From positions 1 through 64,000 of the forward strand of contig NZ_AP027043.1 of the NCBI RefSeq assembly GCF_027924665.1: a DNA stretch of 64,000 nucleotides. The letters are read 5' to 3'. Each line of letters starts with the position of its first letter. The stretch's first letter is position 1. This DNA comes from Flavobacterium sp. GSB-24 (GTDB lineage Bacteria; Bacteroidota; Bacteroidia; Flavobacteriales; Flavobacteriaceae). Under the pieces are notes generated by a model. It was not told the origin of the DNA. It did no database searches and worked only from the letters and a program-made list of their open reading frames with translations. The position numbers and the translations under genes were made by a program. Shown here one piece after another: positions 18,021 to 30,778 of the stretch.

Positions 18021-19139
18021 ATGATAATAGGTGTTCCAAAAGAAATAAAAAACAACGAAAACAGAGTTGCTTTAACTCCTGCTGGTGTATCAGAAATGAA
18101 AAAACACGGGCATACAGTTTATGTTCAAGCTACTGCTGGTTTAGGAAGTGGTTTTAGTGATGATGAATATGCTCAAGCTGGTGCTGTAGTTTTGCCAACT
18201 ATTGAAGAAGTTTATGCAATTGCAGAAATGATTATCAAAGTTAAGGAACCAATTGCTTCTGAATATCCTTTGATTAAAAAAGATCAATTACTTTTCACTT
18301 ACTTTCACTTTGCTTCATCAGAAGAACTAACTCATGCTATGCTTGAGAAAGGAGCTGTTTGTTTAGCTTACGAAACTGTAGAAAAAACAGATCGCAGCTT
18401 ACCTCTTTTAGTTCCAATGTCAGAAGTTGCAGGTCGTATGGCAATTCAACAAGGAGCTAAATATCTTGAAAAACCATTAAAAGGAAGAGGAATTCTTTTA
18501 GGTGGTGTTCCAGGTGTACCTCCTGCAAAAGTTTTAGTTTTAGGCGGAGGAATTGTTGGAACTCAAGCTGCAAAAATGGCTGCAGGTTTAGGTGCTCAAG
18601 TTACTATCATGGATCTAAGTTTACCTCGTTTGCGTCAATTAGATGATATTATGCCTGCGAATGTAAATACAGAAATGTCTAACCATTATAATATCACTAG
18701 AGCAATTAAAGATGCTGACTTAGTTGTTGGAGCGGTTTTAATTCCAGGAGCAAAAGCACCTCACTTAATTACTCGTGATATGCTAAAATTAATGCGTCCA
18801 GGAGCCGTTGTTGTTGACGTAGCGGTTGATCAAGGTGGATGTATTGAAACTTGTACTCCTACAACACACGAAAATCCAACTTTTATTATAGATGATATTG
18901 TTCACTATTGTGTAGCTAATATGCCAGGTGCTGTACCTTACACATCAACTTTAGCTTTAACTAATGCAACTTTACCATATGCCGTACAACTAGCAAACAA
19001 AGGATGGGAGAAAGCTTGTAACGAAAATGAAGAATTGAAAAAAGGTTTAAATGTAGCTAATGGAAAAATCCTTTACAAAGGAGTTGCTGAAGCTTGGAAC
19101 CTTCCTTTTAACGAAGAGATAGTATTAGCAAACGCATAG
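18021..19139 (+). CDS. ald: Alanine dehydrogenase
   Basis: Alanine dehydrogenase catalyses NAD-dependent deamination of L-alanine to pyruvate and ammonia. The 372-residue protein begins MIIGVPKEIKNNENRVALTP (typical), has FTYFHFASSEELT (about 93-105), KGRGILLGGVPGVPPAKVLVLGGGIVGTQAAKMA (Rossmann fold, about 154-193), and the late GAVPYTSTLALTNATLPY. It follows the divergent Lrp gene and is followed by a terminator at 19178-19210. Length and motifs leave little doubt. Confidence 0.97.
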   Translation: MIIGVPKEIKNNENRVALTPAGVSEMKKHGHTVYVQATAGLGSGFSDDEYAQAGAVVLPTIEEVYAIAEMIIKVKEPIASEYPLIKKDQLLFTYFHFASSEELTHAMLEKGAVCLAYETVEKTDRSLPLLVPMSEVAGRMAIQQGAKYLEKPLKGRGILLGGVPGVPPAKVLVLGGGIVGTQAAKMAAGLGAQVTIMDLSLPRLRQLDDIMPANVNTEMSNHYNITRAIKDADLVVGAVLIPGAKAPHLITRDMLKLMRPGAVVVDVAVDQGGCIETCTPTTHENPTFIIDDIVHYCVANMPGAVPYTSTLALTNATLPYAVQLANKGWEKACNENEELKKGLNVANGKILYKGVAEAWNLPFNEEIVLANA

Positions 19140-19177
19140 TGCTAATACTTAATAAGTGCTTACTAAGTCACTATTAT

Positions 19178-19210
19178 AAAGGCTTTTCTTAATTGAAAAG
19201 CCTTTTTTTA
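19178..19210 (+). terminator. Terminator after ald
   Basis: Stem AAAGGCTTTTC/GAAAAGCCTTT with a 6-nt loop and T-run, 38 bp after ald. Confidence 0.9.
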
Positions 19211-19218
19211 TGCATAAA

Positions 19219-19250
19219 AAAACCTGTCTTCATAAAAGACAGGTTTTCTA
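19219..19250 (-). terminator. Terminator after the PafA-like gene
   Basis: Stem AAAACCTGTCTT/AAGACAGGTTTT (19219-19230 with 19236-19247). The A-run at 19214-19222 becomes a U-run on minus-strand RNA, so it serves the gene ending at 19271. Confidence 0.88.
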
Positions 19251-19270
19251 TTTCTAATAATATTAAGATG

Positions 19271-20890
19271 TTATTTCTTTTCATCTAAAACTTCCTGCAA
19301 TACTTTTGCTTCAGTTCCATTAGGAAAAGTAACTTTAATTTTTTGAGCAATTGTCGGAGCTATTTCAGTAATTGCTTTTTTATCATAAGATTCCCCTTTT
19401 TTGATATGCCACCCGTAAAAAATAGCTGGGACATGAGTATCATAACTGTAGATCGTTCCATGAGATGTACCTGTCGTGCTATATTCAATATCCCCTGGTT
19501 TATCAACTATAACTAAATCACCATTTTGTGTAACATCATATCCTTTAGCCACAAAATTAAGAGCGTAATCGTTTCCGCCATTAGCTAGAATTTCTTCTTC
19601 TGTATAAACCTTTTTAACTTGTGGTTGAGAAATCAAGAAATCTTTAAAAGCTTTTTTAACTTTAGATAATTCTAAACCTTTATCTTTAATTATCTTCTTA
19701 TTCAAGAAAACATTAAAATTCGAATAGTTTAAAACCAGATCTACTCCAAAAGTTTTTACTGAGAAATCTTGCATGCTTTTCTTAACTTCTTTTGACGGAT
19801 AGTTATCTACATTGTATTTACGGTCTTTTAAGTAAATTACATTCTCTGCTCCTGCGTGATCCGCAGTTAGGAACAACAAATAATTACCTTTACCAACAGT
19901 TTTATCCAAATAGGTTAAGAAATCAGCAATAGTTTGATCTAGCCTCAAGTAAGTATCCTGAAGTTCCATAGATCTTGGTCCAAGTAAATGACCTACGTAA
20001 TCAGTTGAAGAAAAACTCACAGTTAGGAAGTCTGTAATATTATCTTTTCCTAATTCTTCTTTTTCAATTGCTCTTTTAGCAAAATCTGCCAAAAGATCGT
20101 TTCCATAAGGAGTAGCACGAATAATTCCAGCATCATTTTTCTCATACATAGATTTTAAGTCGTATGGAAAAACTGGAGCAGCACTTCCGTACAATTTCCC
20201 CTCATAAGGATTATTATCTGGGAGACTTTCATTGTAAACTGAAGCTGGTTTATACAAATCCCAACCTTTATCAATATATTTTAAGTAGTTTTTTTCATTA
20301 TTGAATTCAGACACCCATTCTGGTAATTTTTCTCCATAAAAACTGCTAGAAATAAACGAACCTGTTTTACTGTACCAAAAAGCCCAATTTGCAAAATGAC
20401 CAGCTGGTAAAATTGCTCCACGATCTTTAAGACTCATTCCAATAACTTTTCCAGCAAAATTAGTTGCCATTCGAACTTCGTCAGTTATTGTAGTACTTTG
20501 AAGATTTTTAGGAGACATTGCACCTTCTTCAGCAATTCCGTCTCCCACAGTTTTCACATCTGCGTCATCTGTGCAGTACATCTCTTTTCCAAGAGTTCTG
20601 CTAAACCATTCGTTGCCTATGATTCCGTGTGTAGCAGGAGTTGTACCAGTGTATATAGAAGCATGTCCCGGCGCAGTATAGGTTGGCATATAATTATAAT
20701 GCATATTCTGAAAAACATATCCATTATTCATTAACTTTTTAAAACCATTCGCTGAAAAATCATCTGAAAAACGATATAAATATTCCATTTTCATTTGATC
20801 AACTACTATACCTACAACTAACTTAGGACGTTGTTGTGCACTTAGATTTGTAATTATAAAAAGTGCCAACAGTAAAATACTTTTTCTCAT
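19271..20890 (-). CDS. PafA-like alkaline phosphatase, periplasmic
   Basis: A 539-residue alkaline phosphatase superfamily (nucleotide pyrophosphatase/phosphodiesterase-like) enzyme. A signal peptide ends at SAQQ (about 20). D31 (VVDQMKMEYL) is a metal ligand and T72 in TYTAPGHAS the likely nucleophile, as in PafA of flavobacteria. LTADHAGAE (about 345) supplies further metal ligands and TSHGTIYSYDTHVP the late site. I chose the ATG at 20890; an upstream in-frame ATG adds 8 residues but lies before the -7 element TATTTTTG (20912-20919, minus strand). Confidence 0.9.
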   Translation of the reverse strand: MRKSILLLALFIITNLSAQQRPKLVVGIVVDQMKMEYLYRFSDDFSANGFKKLMNNGYVFQNMHYNYMPTYTAPGHASIYTGTTPATHGIIGNEWFSRTLGKEMYCTDDADVKTVGDGIAEEGAMSPKNLQSTTITDEVRMATNFAGKVIGMSLKDRGAILPAGHFANWAFWYSKTGSFISSSFYGEKLPEWVSEFNNEKNYLKYIDKGWDLYKPASVYNESLPDNNPYEGKLYGSAAPVFPYDLKSMYEKNDAGIIRATPYGNDLLADFAKRAIEKEELGKDNITDFLTVSFSSTDYVGHLLGPRSMELQDTYLRLDQTIADFLTYLDKTVGKGNYLLFLTADHAGAENVIYLKDRKYNVDNYPSKEVKKSMQDFSVKTFGVDLVLNYSNFNVFLNKKIIKDKGLELSKVKKAFKDFLISQPQVKKVYTEEEILANGGNDYALNFVAKGYDVTQNGDLVIVDKPGDIEYSTTGTSHGTIYSYDTHVPAIFYGWHIKKGESYDKKAITEIAPTIAQKIKVTFPNGTEAKVLQEVLDEKK

Positions 20891-21033
20891 GTTTAAATAA
20901 TAATTTGAGCACAAAAATACTCATTCAAATTTAAAACTTCTAAAGTATGAATATAGAAGAACAAACAATTGACTATAATTTAACAGTTTGAGCTTTTTAG
21001 TAAAAACTAAAATATACAAAACCAATAAAAACG

Positions 21034-21067
21034 AAAAAACCCTGTTTCGATTAGAAACAGGGTTTTT
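21034..21067 (-). terminator. rRNA operon terminator
   Basis: Stem CCCTGTTTC/GAAACAGGG (21040-21048 with 21054-21062), 5-nt loop, A-run at 21034-21039 that becomes a U-run on the minus strand. It follows the 5S gene. Confidence 0.92.
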
Positions 21068-21073
21068 GAAAAA

Positions 21074-21183
21074 AAGGCGGCGACATACTCTCCCACAATA
21101 CTGCAGTACCATCTGCGCAGGCGGGCTTAACTACTCTGTTCGGGATGGGAAGAGGTGAGCCCCGCCGCAATAACCACCTTAAG
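21074..21183 (-). rRNA. 5S ribosomal RNA
   Basis: About 110 nt on the minus strand. The strand complementary to the gene starts with GGCGGCGACATACTCTCCCA and contains CGGGATGGGAAGAGG, typical 5S landmarks. It is the last gene of the operon. Ends are approximate. Confidence 0.93.
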
Positions 21184-21188
21184 GTTTT

Positions 21189-21266
21189 TAGTTATGGATT
21201 TTGGATTTTGGTTTAGAGTTTATTGTTTTTCAACTCCTGACTTGTAACCCAAGACTCATAACTGCC
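21189..21266. repeat. Heptamer cluster in the 23S-5S spacer
   Basis: Units such as GTTATGG, ATTTTGG (twice) and GTTTAGA on the left face units such as ACTTGTA, ACCCAAG and ACTCATA on the right. The halves are roughly inverted. It occupies most of the 178-bp spacer between 5S and 23S. A few of its units resemble those at 24451-24494 and 24771-24836, also inside the rRNA operon. Confidence 0.6.
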
Positions 21267-21361
21267 CGCGACAGGCAAATATTTTAACATACTGAGATAA
21301 AGAAAAGTAAATATATTTTAGAAAGTTTCTTCTCCCGGCCGCAGCCGGGAGAAAAGGGTGT

Positions 21362-24241
<2,880 letters not shown>

Positions 24242-24333
24242 TACCAATCCTAAAATTAATCAGGACCGTTTTTTTTTGTTTTTTACAATAAAATTGTAAA
24301 AAACGCTTTCTACTTTCTTATTATTTTCTTATC

Positions 24334-24350
24334 TCAATATGTCAATGAAC
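24334..24350 (-). promoter_or_regulatory. Conserved leader motif before 23S (boxA-like)
   Basis: On the minus strand the motif reads GTTCATTGACATATTGA. A near-identical copy (GTTCGTAGACATATTGA) precedes 16S at 26484-26500. The first half resembles boxA antitermination sites (GYTCTTTRA). Confidence 0.6.
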
Positions 24351-24369
24351 TTTTGTCCTTTCGGACCTG

Positions 24370-24443
24370 TGGAGAATAACGGAGTCGAACCGTTGACCTC
24401 CTGCGTGCAAGGCAGGCGCTCTAGCCAGCTGAGCTAATCCCCC
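24370..24443 (-). tRNA. tRNA-Ala (anticodon TGC)
   Basis: 74 nt on the minus strand, starting GGGGGATTAGCTCAGC and ending ATTCTCCA. The anticodon loop is CTTGCAC (anticodon TGC). Acceptor GGGGGAT pairs with ATTCTCC with two G-U pairs. It lies in the 16S-23S spacer, on the 23S side of tRNA-Ile. Confidence 0.97.
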
Positions 24444-24450
24444 ATTTTCT

Positions 24451-24494
24451 TAGTGATGAGTTATTAGTTATGAGTTATGAATTAGTTCTCATAA
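24451..24494. repeat. Heptamer cluster between tRNA-Ala and tRNA-Ile, GTTATGA units
   Basis: Consecutive units AGTGATG, AGTTATT, AGTTATG (twice) with seven-base spacing, ending in TCTCATAAGG, a partial inverted copy. Confidence 0.65.
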
Positions 24495-24554
24495 GGCCTC
24501 AACCCCTAAAATTTCCTTTTAATCAAGCTTACAGTCTTTTTTTATTCTGTCTTT

Positions 24555-24583
24555 TGTAATTTATAATTTACAATTAACAATCT
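24555..24583. repeat. Short heptamer run next to tRNA-Ile, TATAATT units
   Basis: Four consecutive seven-base units TGTAATT, TATAATT, TACAATT and AACAATC. It is close to the 3' side of tRNA-Ile and within the same 16S-23S spacer. Confidence 0.5.
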
Positions 24584-24591
24584 TAAAAAAG

Positions 24592-24665
24592 TAGTCCCGG
24601 GCAGACTCGAACTGCCGACCCCTACATTATCAGTGTAGTACTCTAACCAGCTGAGCTACGAGACT
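24592..24665 (-). tRNA. tRNA-Ile (anticodon GAT)
   Basis: 74 nt on the minus strand, starting AGTCTCGTAGCTCAGCTGG. Anticodon loop CTGATAA (anticodon GAT). Acceptor AGTCTCG pairs with CGGGACT. It is the usual 16S-23S spacer tRNA. Confidence 0.97.
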
Positions 24666-24770
24666 CTGTTTTACTTAATTTTCATTTCTTTTAAATTAAC
24701 AGCAAGAGTAATACAATCTCCAATTCAGATACCTGAAGAAAACCATCTTTTTTCCCCATCGTGCCATTGT

Positions 24771-24836
24771 GTTAAATGTTATACGTTAAGGGTTAAGCGT
24801 CAAGACGCATCACTCATAACTTCTAACTCATAACCT
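24771..24836. repeat. Inverted heptamer clusters centred on a GCGTC/GACGC hairpin
   Basis: Left units GTTAAAT, GTTATAC, GTTAAGG and GTTAAGC lead into a perfect hairpin GCGTC-aa-GACGC (24797-24808), followed by right units ACTCATA, ACTTCTA and ACTCATA. The right half is roughly the complement of the left in seven-base phase. It lies between 16S and tRNA-Ile. Confidence 0.7.
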
Positions 24837-24857
24837 TCGTGCTAACAATTGAGGCTC

Positions 24858-26374
<1,517 letters not shown>

Positions 26375-26483
26375 ATATTGTAATATTATATCGCGATGAT
26401 TTATCTATCGGTTCTTTTCGAATCTTACAATTCTATTACTCTTATTCTTTTGTTCTAACATCTCTGTTAAAACGGCTGTCAAT

Positions 26484-26500
26484 TCAATATGTCTACGAAC
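26484..26500 (-). promoter_or_regulatory. Conserved leader motif before 16S (boxA-like)
   Basis: Reads GTTCGTAGACATATTGA on the minus strand, 110 bp upstream of the 16S 5' end. Fourteen of 17 bases match the copy before 23S at 24334-24350. Confidence 0.6.
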
Positions 26501-26540
26501 GTGTCTTCTTTATTATTCCGCCTGTGTTTCAAAGCGGGTG

Positions 26541-26571
26541 CAAAACTAAAAATTCTTTTTGTTTCCTGCAA
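26541..26571 (-). promoter_or_regulatory. rRNA promoter P1 (nearest to 16S)
   Basis: On the minus strand TTG (26569-26571) is followed after 20 bp by TAGTTTTG (26541-26548) and then CACCCGC. This fits the flavobacterial TTG/TAnnTTTG promoter. Confidence 0.8.
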
Positions 26572-26666
26572 GAAAAAATTAAAGTTTTTTTTTCCGAAAT
26601 TTTTAAATCTCTTTTTCTCCAATTCTTCTCTCAGTATCTCAAGGAACTTCCCGTATTTGCGGGGTG

Positions 26667-26697
26667 CAAATGTAATATCCGTTTTCCATTCCCACAA
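26667..26697 (-). promoter_or_regulatory. rRNA promoter P2
   Basis: Minus-strand TTG (26695-26697), 20-bp spacer, TACATTTG (26667-26674), then CACCCCGC. It lies 126 bp upstream of P1. Confidence 0.82.
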
Positions 26698-26786
26698 GCT
26701 TTTTCTAATCTTTTTTGAAAATTTCTTTTCTCTTTTAATTAGTTTTTCCTGCCAGTCTGTCTGTGAACATTGCGTTGTTGCGGGTG

Positions 26787-26816
26787 CAAAAGTACCACCT
26801 TTATTTACATCTGCAA
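26787..26816 (-). promoter_or_regulatory. rRNA promoter P3 (farthest from 16S)
   Basis: Minus-strand TTG (26814-26816), 19-bp spacer, TACTTTTG (26787-26794), then CACCCGC. It lies 120 bp upstream of P2, so the three promoters are evenly spaced. Confidence 0.82.
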
Positions 26817-27063
26817 GACTTTTTTTTATATTTTTTCCATCTTTTTTGAAAGTTTTTCTTAACACACTGATAACTGCTAATTTACATTATCAGCTTTTTT
26901 GAACCATTGTCAGTTTTTTCTTTGCCAGGACAGCATTTCCTCAATTTAACTCCTATATTACATTCCATTTTTGCAGAGTTTTTAATTTTTACTGCCCTGT
27001 GCCGGCACTTTAAGAGATTTTATATTCCTTATTTATTCTAATGTTCTTTTAAAAATATATGCC
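26817..27063. other. Intergenic region upstream of the rRNA promoters, no gene seen
   Basis: A/T-rich DNA with polypyrimidine runs on the plus strand. No open reading frame with coding character and no further TAnnTTTG element was found. It may act as an upstream activating (A/T-rich) region for the rRNA promoters. Confidence 0.5.
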
Positions 27064-27146
27064 CCAGCCCTGACAGTCCCGAGGATTCAGAGAAAATCCT
27101 TCTGCTTTTTCTTTAAAAAGAAGAAGACTGGAACGGACAGGGGGAT
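27064..27146. repeat. Dispersed palindromic element, copy D (inverted relative to copy A)
   Basis: The flanks read AGCCCTGACAG and CAGAGAAAATCCTTCTG on the left and GAAGACTGGAACGGACAGGG on the right. They match the reverse complement of copy A (AGCCCCGATAGCAGTGAAAATCC on one side, AACGAATAGCGGG on the other). The hairpin between them (about 27097-27127) has a different sequence from the other copies. Confidence 0.65.
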
Positions 27147-27165
27147 TATGCTTCTTATTTAAAAG

Positions 27166-27232
27166 TAAATTCCAAATTTTAAATTCCAAATCATTGTGAG
27201 AGGCTTCGACTTCGCTCAGCCTGAGGATTTTT
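27166..27232. repeat. Heptamer run (AAATTCC) and a dispersed CTTCGACTTCGCTCAG motif
   Basis: Units AAATTCC, AAATTTT and AAATTCC repeat in seven-base phase (27168-27196). They are followed by GGCTTCGACTTCGCTCAGCC (27203-27223), a short sequence common in intergenic DNA of many Bacteroidota. Confidence 0.5.
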
Positions 27233-27316
27233 TTAGTCCTATATATATAACCATATAATTCAACTTATATATAATGATGCTTGCAATAGATATAAAAGTA
27301 AACTTATACATATATA

Positions 27317-27347
27317 TTGTATGTGTTTTTGTAATCACCTATATTTG
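27317..27347 (+). promoter_or_regulatory. thrS promoter
   Basis: TTG (27317-27319), 20-bp spacer, TATATTTG (27340-27347), 21 bp before the thrS ATG. Both elements and the spacing match the flavobacterial promoter form. Confidence 0.85.
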
Positions 27348-27367
27348 CATTCACAAAATTATAAACA

Positions 27368-29314
27368 ATGATCAAGATTACTTTACCCGATGGGTCAATT
27401 AGAGAGTTCGCTTCAGGCGTTACTCCAATGGAGGTCGCTAAAAACATTAGCGAAGGTTTTGCAAGAAATGTGATTTCTGCATCTTTTAATGGTACAACTA
27501 TTGAAACCGAAACTCCATTAACGACCGACGGTAATCTTATATTATATACTTGGAATGATGCTGAAGGTAAAAAAGCTTTCTGGCATTCGACTTCGCACGT
27601 AATGGCTCAAGCTCTTGAGGAATTATACCCAGGAATTAAATTAACCCTTGGACCTGCAATTGCTAATGGATTTTATTATGATGTAGATTTTGTAGATCAG
27701 AAGATATCCGAAGCAGATTTCAAAAAGATTGAAGACCGTGTTCTTGAGATTTCGAGAGAGAAACATGATTTTAAAATGCGTCCTGTAAGCAAAGCAGAAG
27801 CTTTAGAGATGTATAAAGATAATGTTTACAAAACGGAATTGATTTCTAATCTTGAAGACGGAACTATTACTTTTTGCGACCATTCTACTTTTACAGATTT
27901 ATGCCGTGGAGGCCATATTCCGAATACTGGAATTATCAAAGCTGTAAAAATTATGAGTGTGGCTGGAGCTTACTGGAGAGGAGATGAAAAGAACAAACAG
28001 CTGACTCGTGTTTACGGAACTTCTTTTCCTAAACAAAAAGATCTAACTGAATACCTTGAACTTCTTGAAGAAGCTAAGCGTCGTGATCACCGTAAATTAG
28101 GAAAGGAACTTGAATTGTTTGCTTTCTCTCAAAAAGTTGGTCAAGGTTTACCTTTATGGCTGCCAAAAGGAGCTGCATTGAGAGATCGTTTGGAGCAATT
28201 TCTAAAAAGAGCACAAAAGAAAGCAGGTTACGAGCAGGTTGTAACTCCACATATTGGTCAGAAGGAACTTTATGTAACCTCTGGACATTATGCAAAATAT
28301 GGAGCAGACAGCTTTCAGCCAATCCATACTCCTGCAGAAGGTGAAGAATTTTTATTGAAACCAATGAACTGTCCTCACCACTGTGAAATTTACAATGTAA
28401 GACCTTGGTCATATAAAGATTTACCAAAGCGTTACGCTGAATTTGGTACTGTATATAGATATGAGCAATCGGGAGAATTACATGGTTTGACTCGTGTAAG
28501 AGGATTTACTCAAGATGATGCGCATATTTTCTGTACTCCAGAACAATTGGACGAAGAATTCAAAAAAGTAATAGACCTTGTACTATATGTATTTGGTTCA
28601 TTAGGTTTTGAAAACTTTACTGCTCAAATTTCGTTAAGAGACCAAGAAGACAGAGAAAAATACATTGGAACAGATGAGAACTGGGAAAAAGCTGAAAACG
28701 CTATTATTAACGCAGCAAGAGACAAAGGTCTAAATACTGTTGTAGAATATGGCGAAGCTGCTTTTTACGGTCCGAAACTTGATTTCATGGTTAAGGATGC
28801 TTTAGGAAGACAATGGCAATTAGGAACAATTCAGGTAGATTACAATTTACCAGAACGTTTTGAATTAACTTACAAAGGTGCTGATAATGAATTACATCGA
28901 CCAGTTATGATTCACAGAGCTCCTTTTGGATCGATGGAACGTTTTATAGCAATTCTACTAGAACATACAGCAGGAAATTTCCCACTTTGGCTAATGCCAG
29001 AACAGGCTATAATCTTGTCTTTGAGCGAGAAATACGAAAATTATGCTAAAAAAGTTTTAGATTTGCTAGAAAATCACGAAATTCGCGCCCTAATTGACAA
29101 TCGAAACGAGACAATTGGCAAGAAAATCAGAGATGCAGAAATGCAGAAAATCCCTTTTATGCTAATTGTAGGTGAAGAAGAAGAGAAAAATGGTACAATC
29201 TCTATTCGTCGTCACGGGCAAGAAGGAAAAGGTAACATTACCGTTTCTATTGAAGAATTTGCTTCGATTGTAAACGAAGAAATAAAAAAGACATTAAAAG
29301 TTTTTACAGTTTAA
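27368..29314 (+). CDS. thrS: Threonyl-tRNA synthetase
   Basis: A class II aminoacyl-tRNA synthetase that charges tRNA-Thr. The 648-residue protein has the N-terminal TGS domain ([21 protein letters not shown]), the editing-domain histidines in [17 protein letters not shown] (about 77-93), the zinc-site region [15 protein letters not shown] (about 327-341), motif 2 with [25 protein letters not shown], and a C-terminal anticodon-binding domain. It starts a translation-related group: thrS, infC, rpmI, rplT. Confidence 0.98.
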   Translation: MIKITLPDGSIREFASGVTPMEVAKNISEGFARNVISASFNGTTIETETPLTTDGNLILYTWNDAEGKKAFWHSTSHVMAQALEELYPGIKLTLGPAIANGFYYDVDFVDQKISEADFKKIEDRVLEISREKHDFKMRPVSKAEALEMYKDNVYKTELISNLEDGTITFCDHSTFTDLCRGGHIPNTGIIKAVKIMSVAGAYWRGDEKNKQLTRVYGTSFPKQKDLTEYLELLEEAKRRDHRKLGKELELFAFSQKVGQGLPLWLPKGAALRDRLEQFLKRAQKKAGYEQVVTPHIGQKELYVTSGHYAKYGADSFQPIHTPAEGEEFLLKPMNCPHHCEIYNVRPWSYKDLPKRYAEFGTVYRYEQSGELHGLTRVRGFTQDDAHIFCTPEQLDEEFKKVIDLVLYVFGSLGFENFTAQISLRDQEDREKYIGTDENWEKAENAIINAARDKGLNTVVEYGEAAFYGPKLDFMVKDALGRQWQLGTIQVDYNLPERFELTYKGADNELHRPVMIHRAPFGSMERFIAILLEHTAGNFPLWLMPEQAIILSLSEKYENYAKKVLDLLENHEIRALIDNRNETIGKKIRDAEMQKIPFMLIVGEEEEKNGTISIRRHGQEGKGNITVSIEEFASIVNEEIKKTLKVFTV

Positions 29315-29330
29315 CTTAAATTATAAAGTC

Positions 29331-29885
29331 ATAGCAATAAGAAGCAACAGAGGTTTTCAACCTCGAGTAGAAAAAAAAGACGCACACAGAATAAACAATC
29401 TTATTCGTGTTCCAGAGGTACGTCTTGTAGGTGAAAATATTGAGCCTGGCGTTTTCAAAATCGCAGAAGCGTTACGTTTAGCTGACCAATTTGAATTGGA
29501 TTTAGTTGAGATCTCGCCAAACGCAGAACCGCCGGTTTGTAAAATCATGGACTACAAGAAATTTGTTTACGAGCAAAAGAAGAGGGACAAAGCATTAAAG
29601 GCTAAATCTTCTCAAGTTGTTGTAAAAGAAATTAGATTCGGTCCTCAAACTGATGAGCATGATTATGAGTTCAAAAGAAAGAACGCTGAAAAATTCTTAA
29701 AAGAAGGAGCTAAATTAAAAGCTTTCGTTTTCTTTAAAGGACGTTCTATTATTTACAAAGATCAAGGTCAGATTCTATTATTACGTCTTGCTCAAGATTT
29801 AGAAGAACATGGTAAAGTTGAAGCTATGCCTGTTTTGGAAGGAAAGAGAATGATTATGTTCATTGCTCCGAAGAAAAAGAAGTAG
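29331..29885 (+). CDS. infC: Translation initiation factor IF-3, AUA start codon
   Basis: IF-3 binds the 30S subunit, prevents premature 50S joining and checks the start codon. The full protein is 184 residues: after the start it reads [19 protein letters not shown], then [20 protein letters not shown] and the C-terminal domain [25 protein letters not shown]. No ATG, GTG or TTG is available before this conserved N terminus; the frame starts at ATA (29331-29333). A start at the later ATG (29548) would lose the N-terminal domain. Rare start codons in infC are known to allow IF-3 to repress its own synthesis. thrS ends 16 bp upstream. Confidence 0.93.
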   Translation: MAIRSNRGFQPRVEKKDAHRINNLIRVPEVRLVGENIEPGVFKIAEALRLADQFELDLVEISPNAEPPVCKIMDYKKFVYEQKKRDKALKAKSSQVVVKEIRFGPQTDEHDYEFKRKNAEKFLKEGAKLKAFVFFKGRSIIYKDQGQILLLRLAQDLEEHGKVEAMPVLEGKRMIMFIAPKKKK

Positions 29886-29943
29886 TTCTCAGTTTATAGT
29901 CTCAGTGTTCAGTTCTGAACTTGAAACTACAAACTTGAAACAA
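29886..29943. repeat. Inverted clusters of TCTCAG and CTTGAAA units
   Basis: Left units TCTCAG, TTTATAG, TCTCAG and TGTTCAG are followed by right units CTTGAAA, CTACAAA and CTTGAAA. It lies between infC and rpmI within the apparent operon, so it would be transcribed. Confidence 0.6.
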
Positions 29944-29983
29944 AAAAATAAGTAAGTAAGAATAAATTAAAACACTAGGAAAA

Positions 29984-30181
29984 ATGCCTAAAATGAAAAC
30001 AAAATCTAGCGCTAAGAAACGTTTTAAAGTTACTGGCTCTGGAAAGATTAAAAGAAAGCATGCTTTTAAAAGTCATATCTTGACTAAAAAATCTAAAAAA
30101 CGTAAATTAGCTTTGACACACTCAGCGCTAGTTCACTCTACAGATATGAAAAGCATCAAACAACAATTAAGAATTATCTAA
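29984..30181 (+). CDS. rpmI: 50S ribosomal protein L35
   Basis: A 65-residue basic protein starting [28 protein letters not shown], the standard L35 sequence. It forms part of the large subunit. It stands between infC and rplT, the conserved bacterial order, so identification is firm. Confidence 0.98.
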   Translation: MPKMKTKSSAKKRFKVTGSGKIKRKHAFKSHILTKKSKKRKLALTHSALVHSTDMKSIKQQLRII

Positions 30182-30283
30182 TAATTCTTTAGGTTAAAAA
30201 ATTATTTATATAACCTTGGAGTATGGCTTTCAAGTTCCTTTGATTCAATTCAGGACGCCTGCTACAAAAACACATTTAAAATT

Positions 30284-30628
30284 ATGCCAAGATCGGTAAA
30301 TTCAGTTGCTAAAAGAGCAAGAAGAAAAAAAATAATGAAGCAAGCCAAAGGTTTCTTTGGTAGACGTAAAAACGTTTGGACAGTTGCTAAGAACGCGGTA
30401 GAGAAAGCAATGAGCTATGCTTACCGTGACAGAAAACAGAATAAAAGAAATTTCCGTTCATTATGGATTCAACGTATCAACGCTGGAGCTAGATTAGAAG
30501 GAATGTCTTATTCTCAATTCATGGGAAAAGTTAAAGCTAACGGAATCGAATTGAACCGTAAAGTTCTTGCAGATTTAGCTATGAACCACCCAGAAGCTTT
30601 CAAAGCAATACTTAATAAAGTAAAATAA
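30284..30628 (+). CDS. rplT: 50S ribosomal protein L20
   Basis: A 114-residue basic protein starting [42 protein letters not shown], typical L20, which binds 23S rRNA early in assembly. In other bacteria L20 represses rpmI-rplT translation by binding the mRNA; the 102-bp gap before this gene could hold such a site but no clear pseudoknot was found by eye. A terminator follows at 30668-30699. Confidence 0.98.
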
Positions 30629-30667
30629 ACGTTTTATAAACTCAATTTAGATTACTTACTTATCATA

Positions 30668-30699
30668 AAAAAACCATCCTTTAAGCGGGATGGTTTTTT
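30668..30699 (+). terminator. Terminator of the infC-rpmI-rplT operon
   Basis: Stem AAACCATCC/GGATGGTTT (30671-30679 with 30688-30696) with T-run, 40 bp after rplT. Confidence 0.92.
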
Positions 30700-30778
30700 G
30701 TTTTTATACAGCTGCTATAATTTTATTAGTTTATGAATTAAAATATTAGATTAAATTTACTTAAAACTATAATCTCAA

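Noticed and set aside
24451..24836. Heptamer clusters as CRISPR arrays
   Set aside because: Units are 6-7 bp and contiguous, with no spacers and no cas genes.
26479..26902. Overlapping plus and minus open frames of about 130 codons
   Set aside because: They cover the triple rRNA promoter region; A/T and pyrimidine runs keep frames open by chance.
28074..28427. Minus-strand 117-codon frame inside thrS
   Set aside because: A shadow frame with no promoter or neighbour support.
29496..29885. Short IF-3 open frame starting later
   Set aside because: It lacks the conserved N-terminal domain; the true start is the ATA at 29331.
30182..30283. L20 leader or autoregulatory pseudoknot before rplT
   Set aside because: No convincing paired structure was found by eye; a covariance search would be needed.
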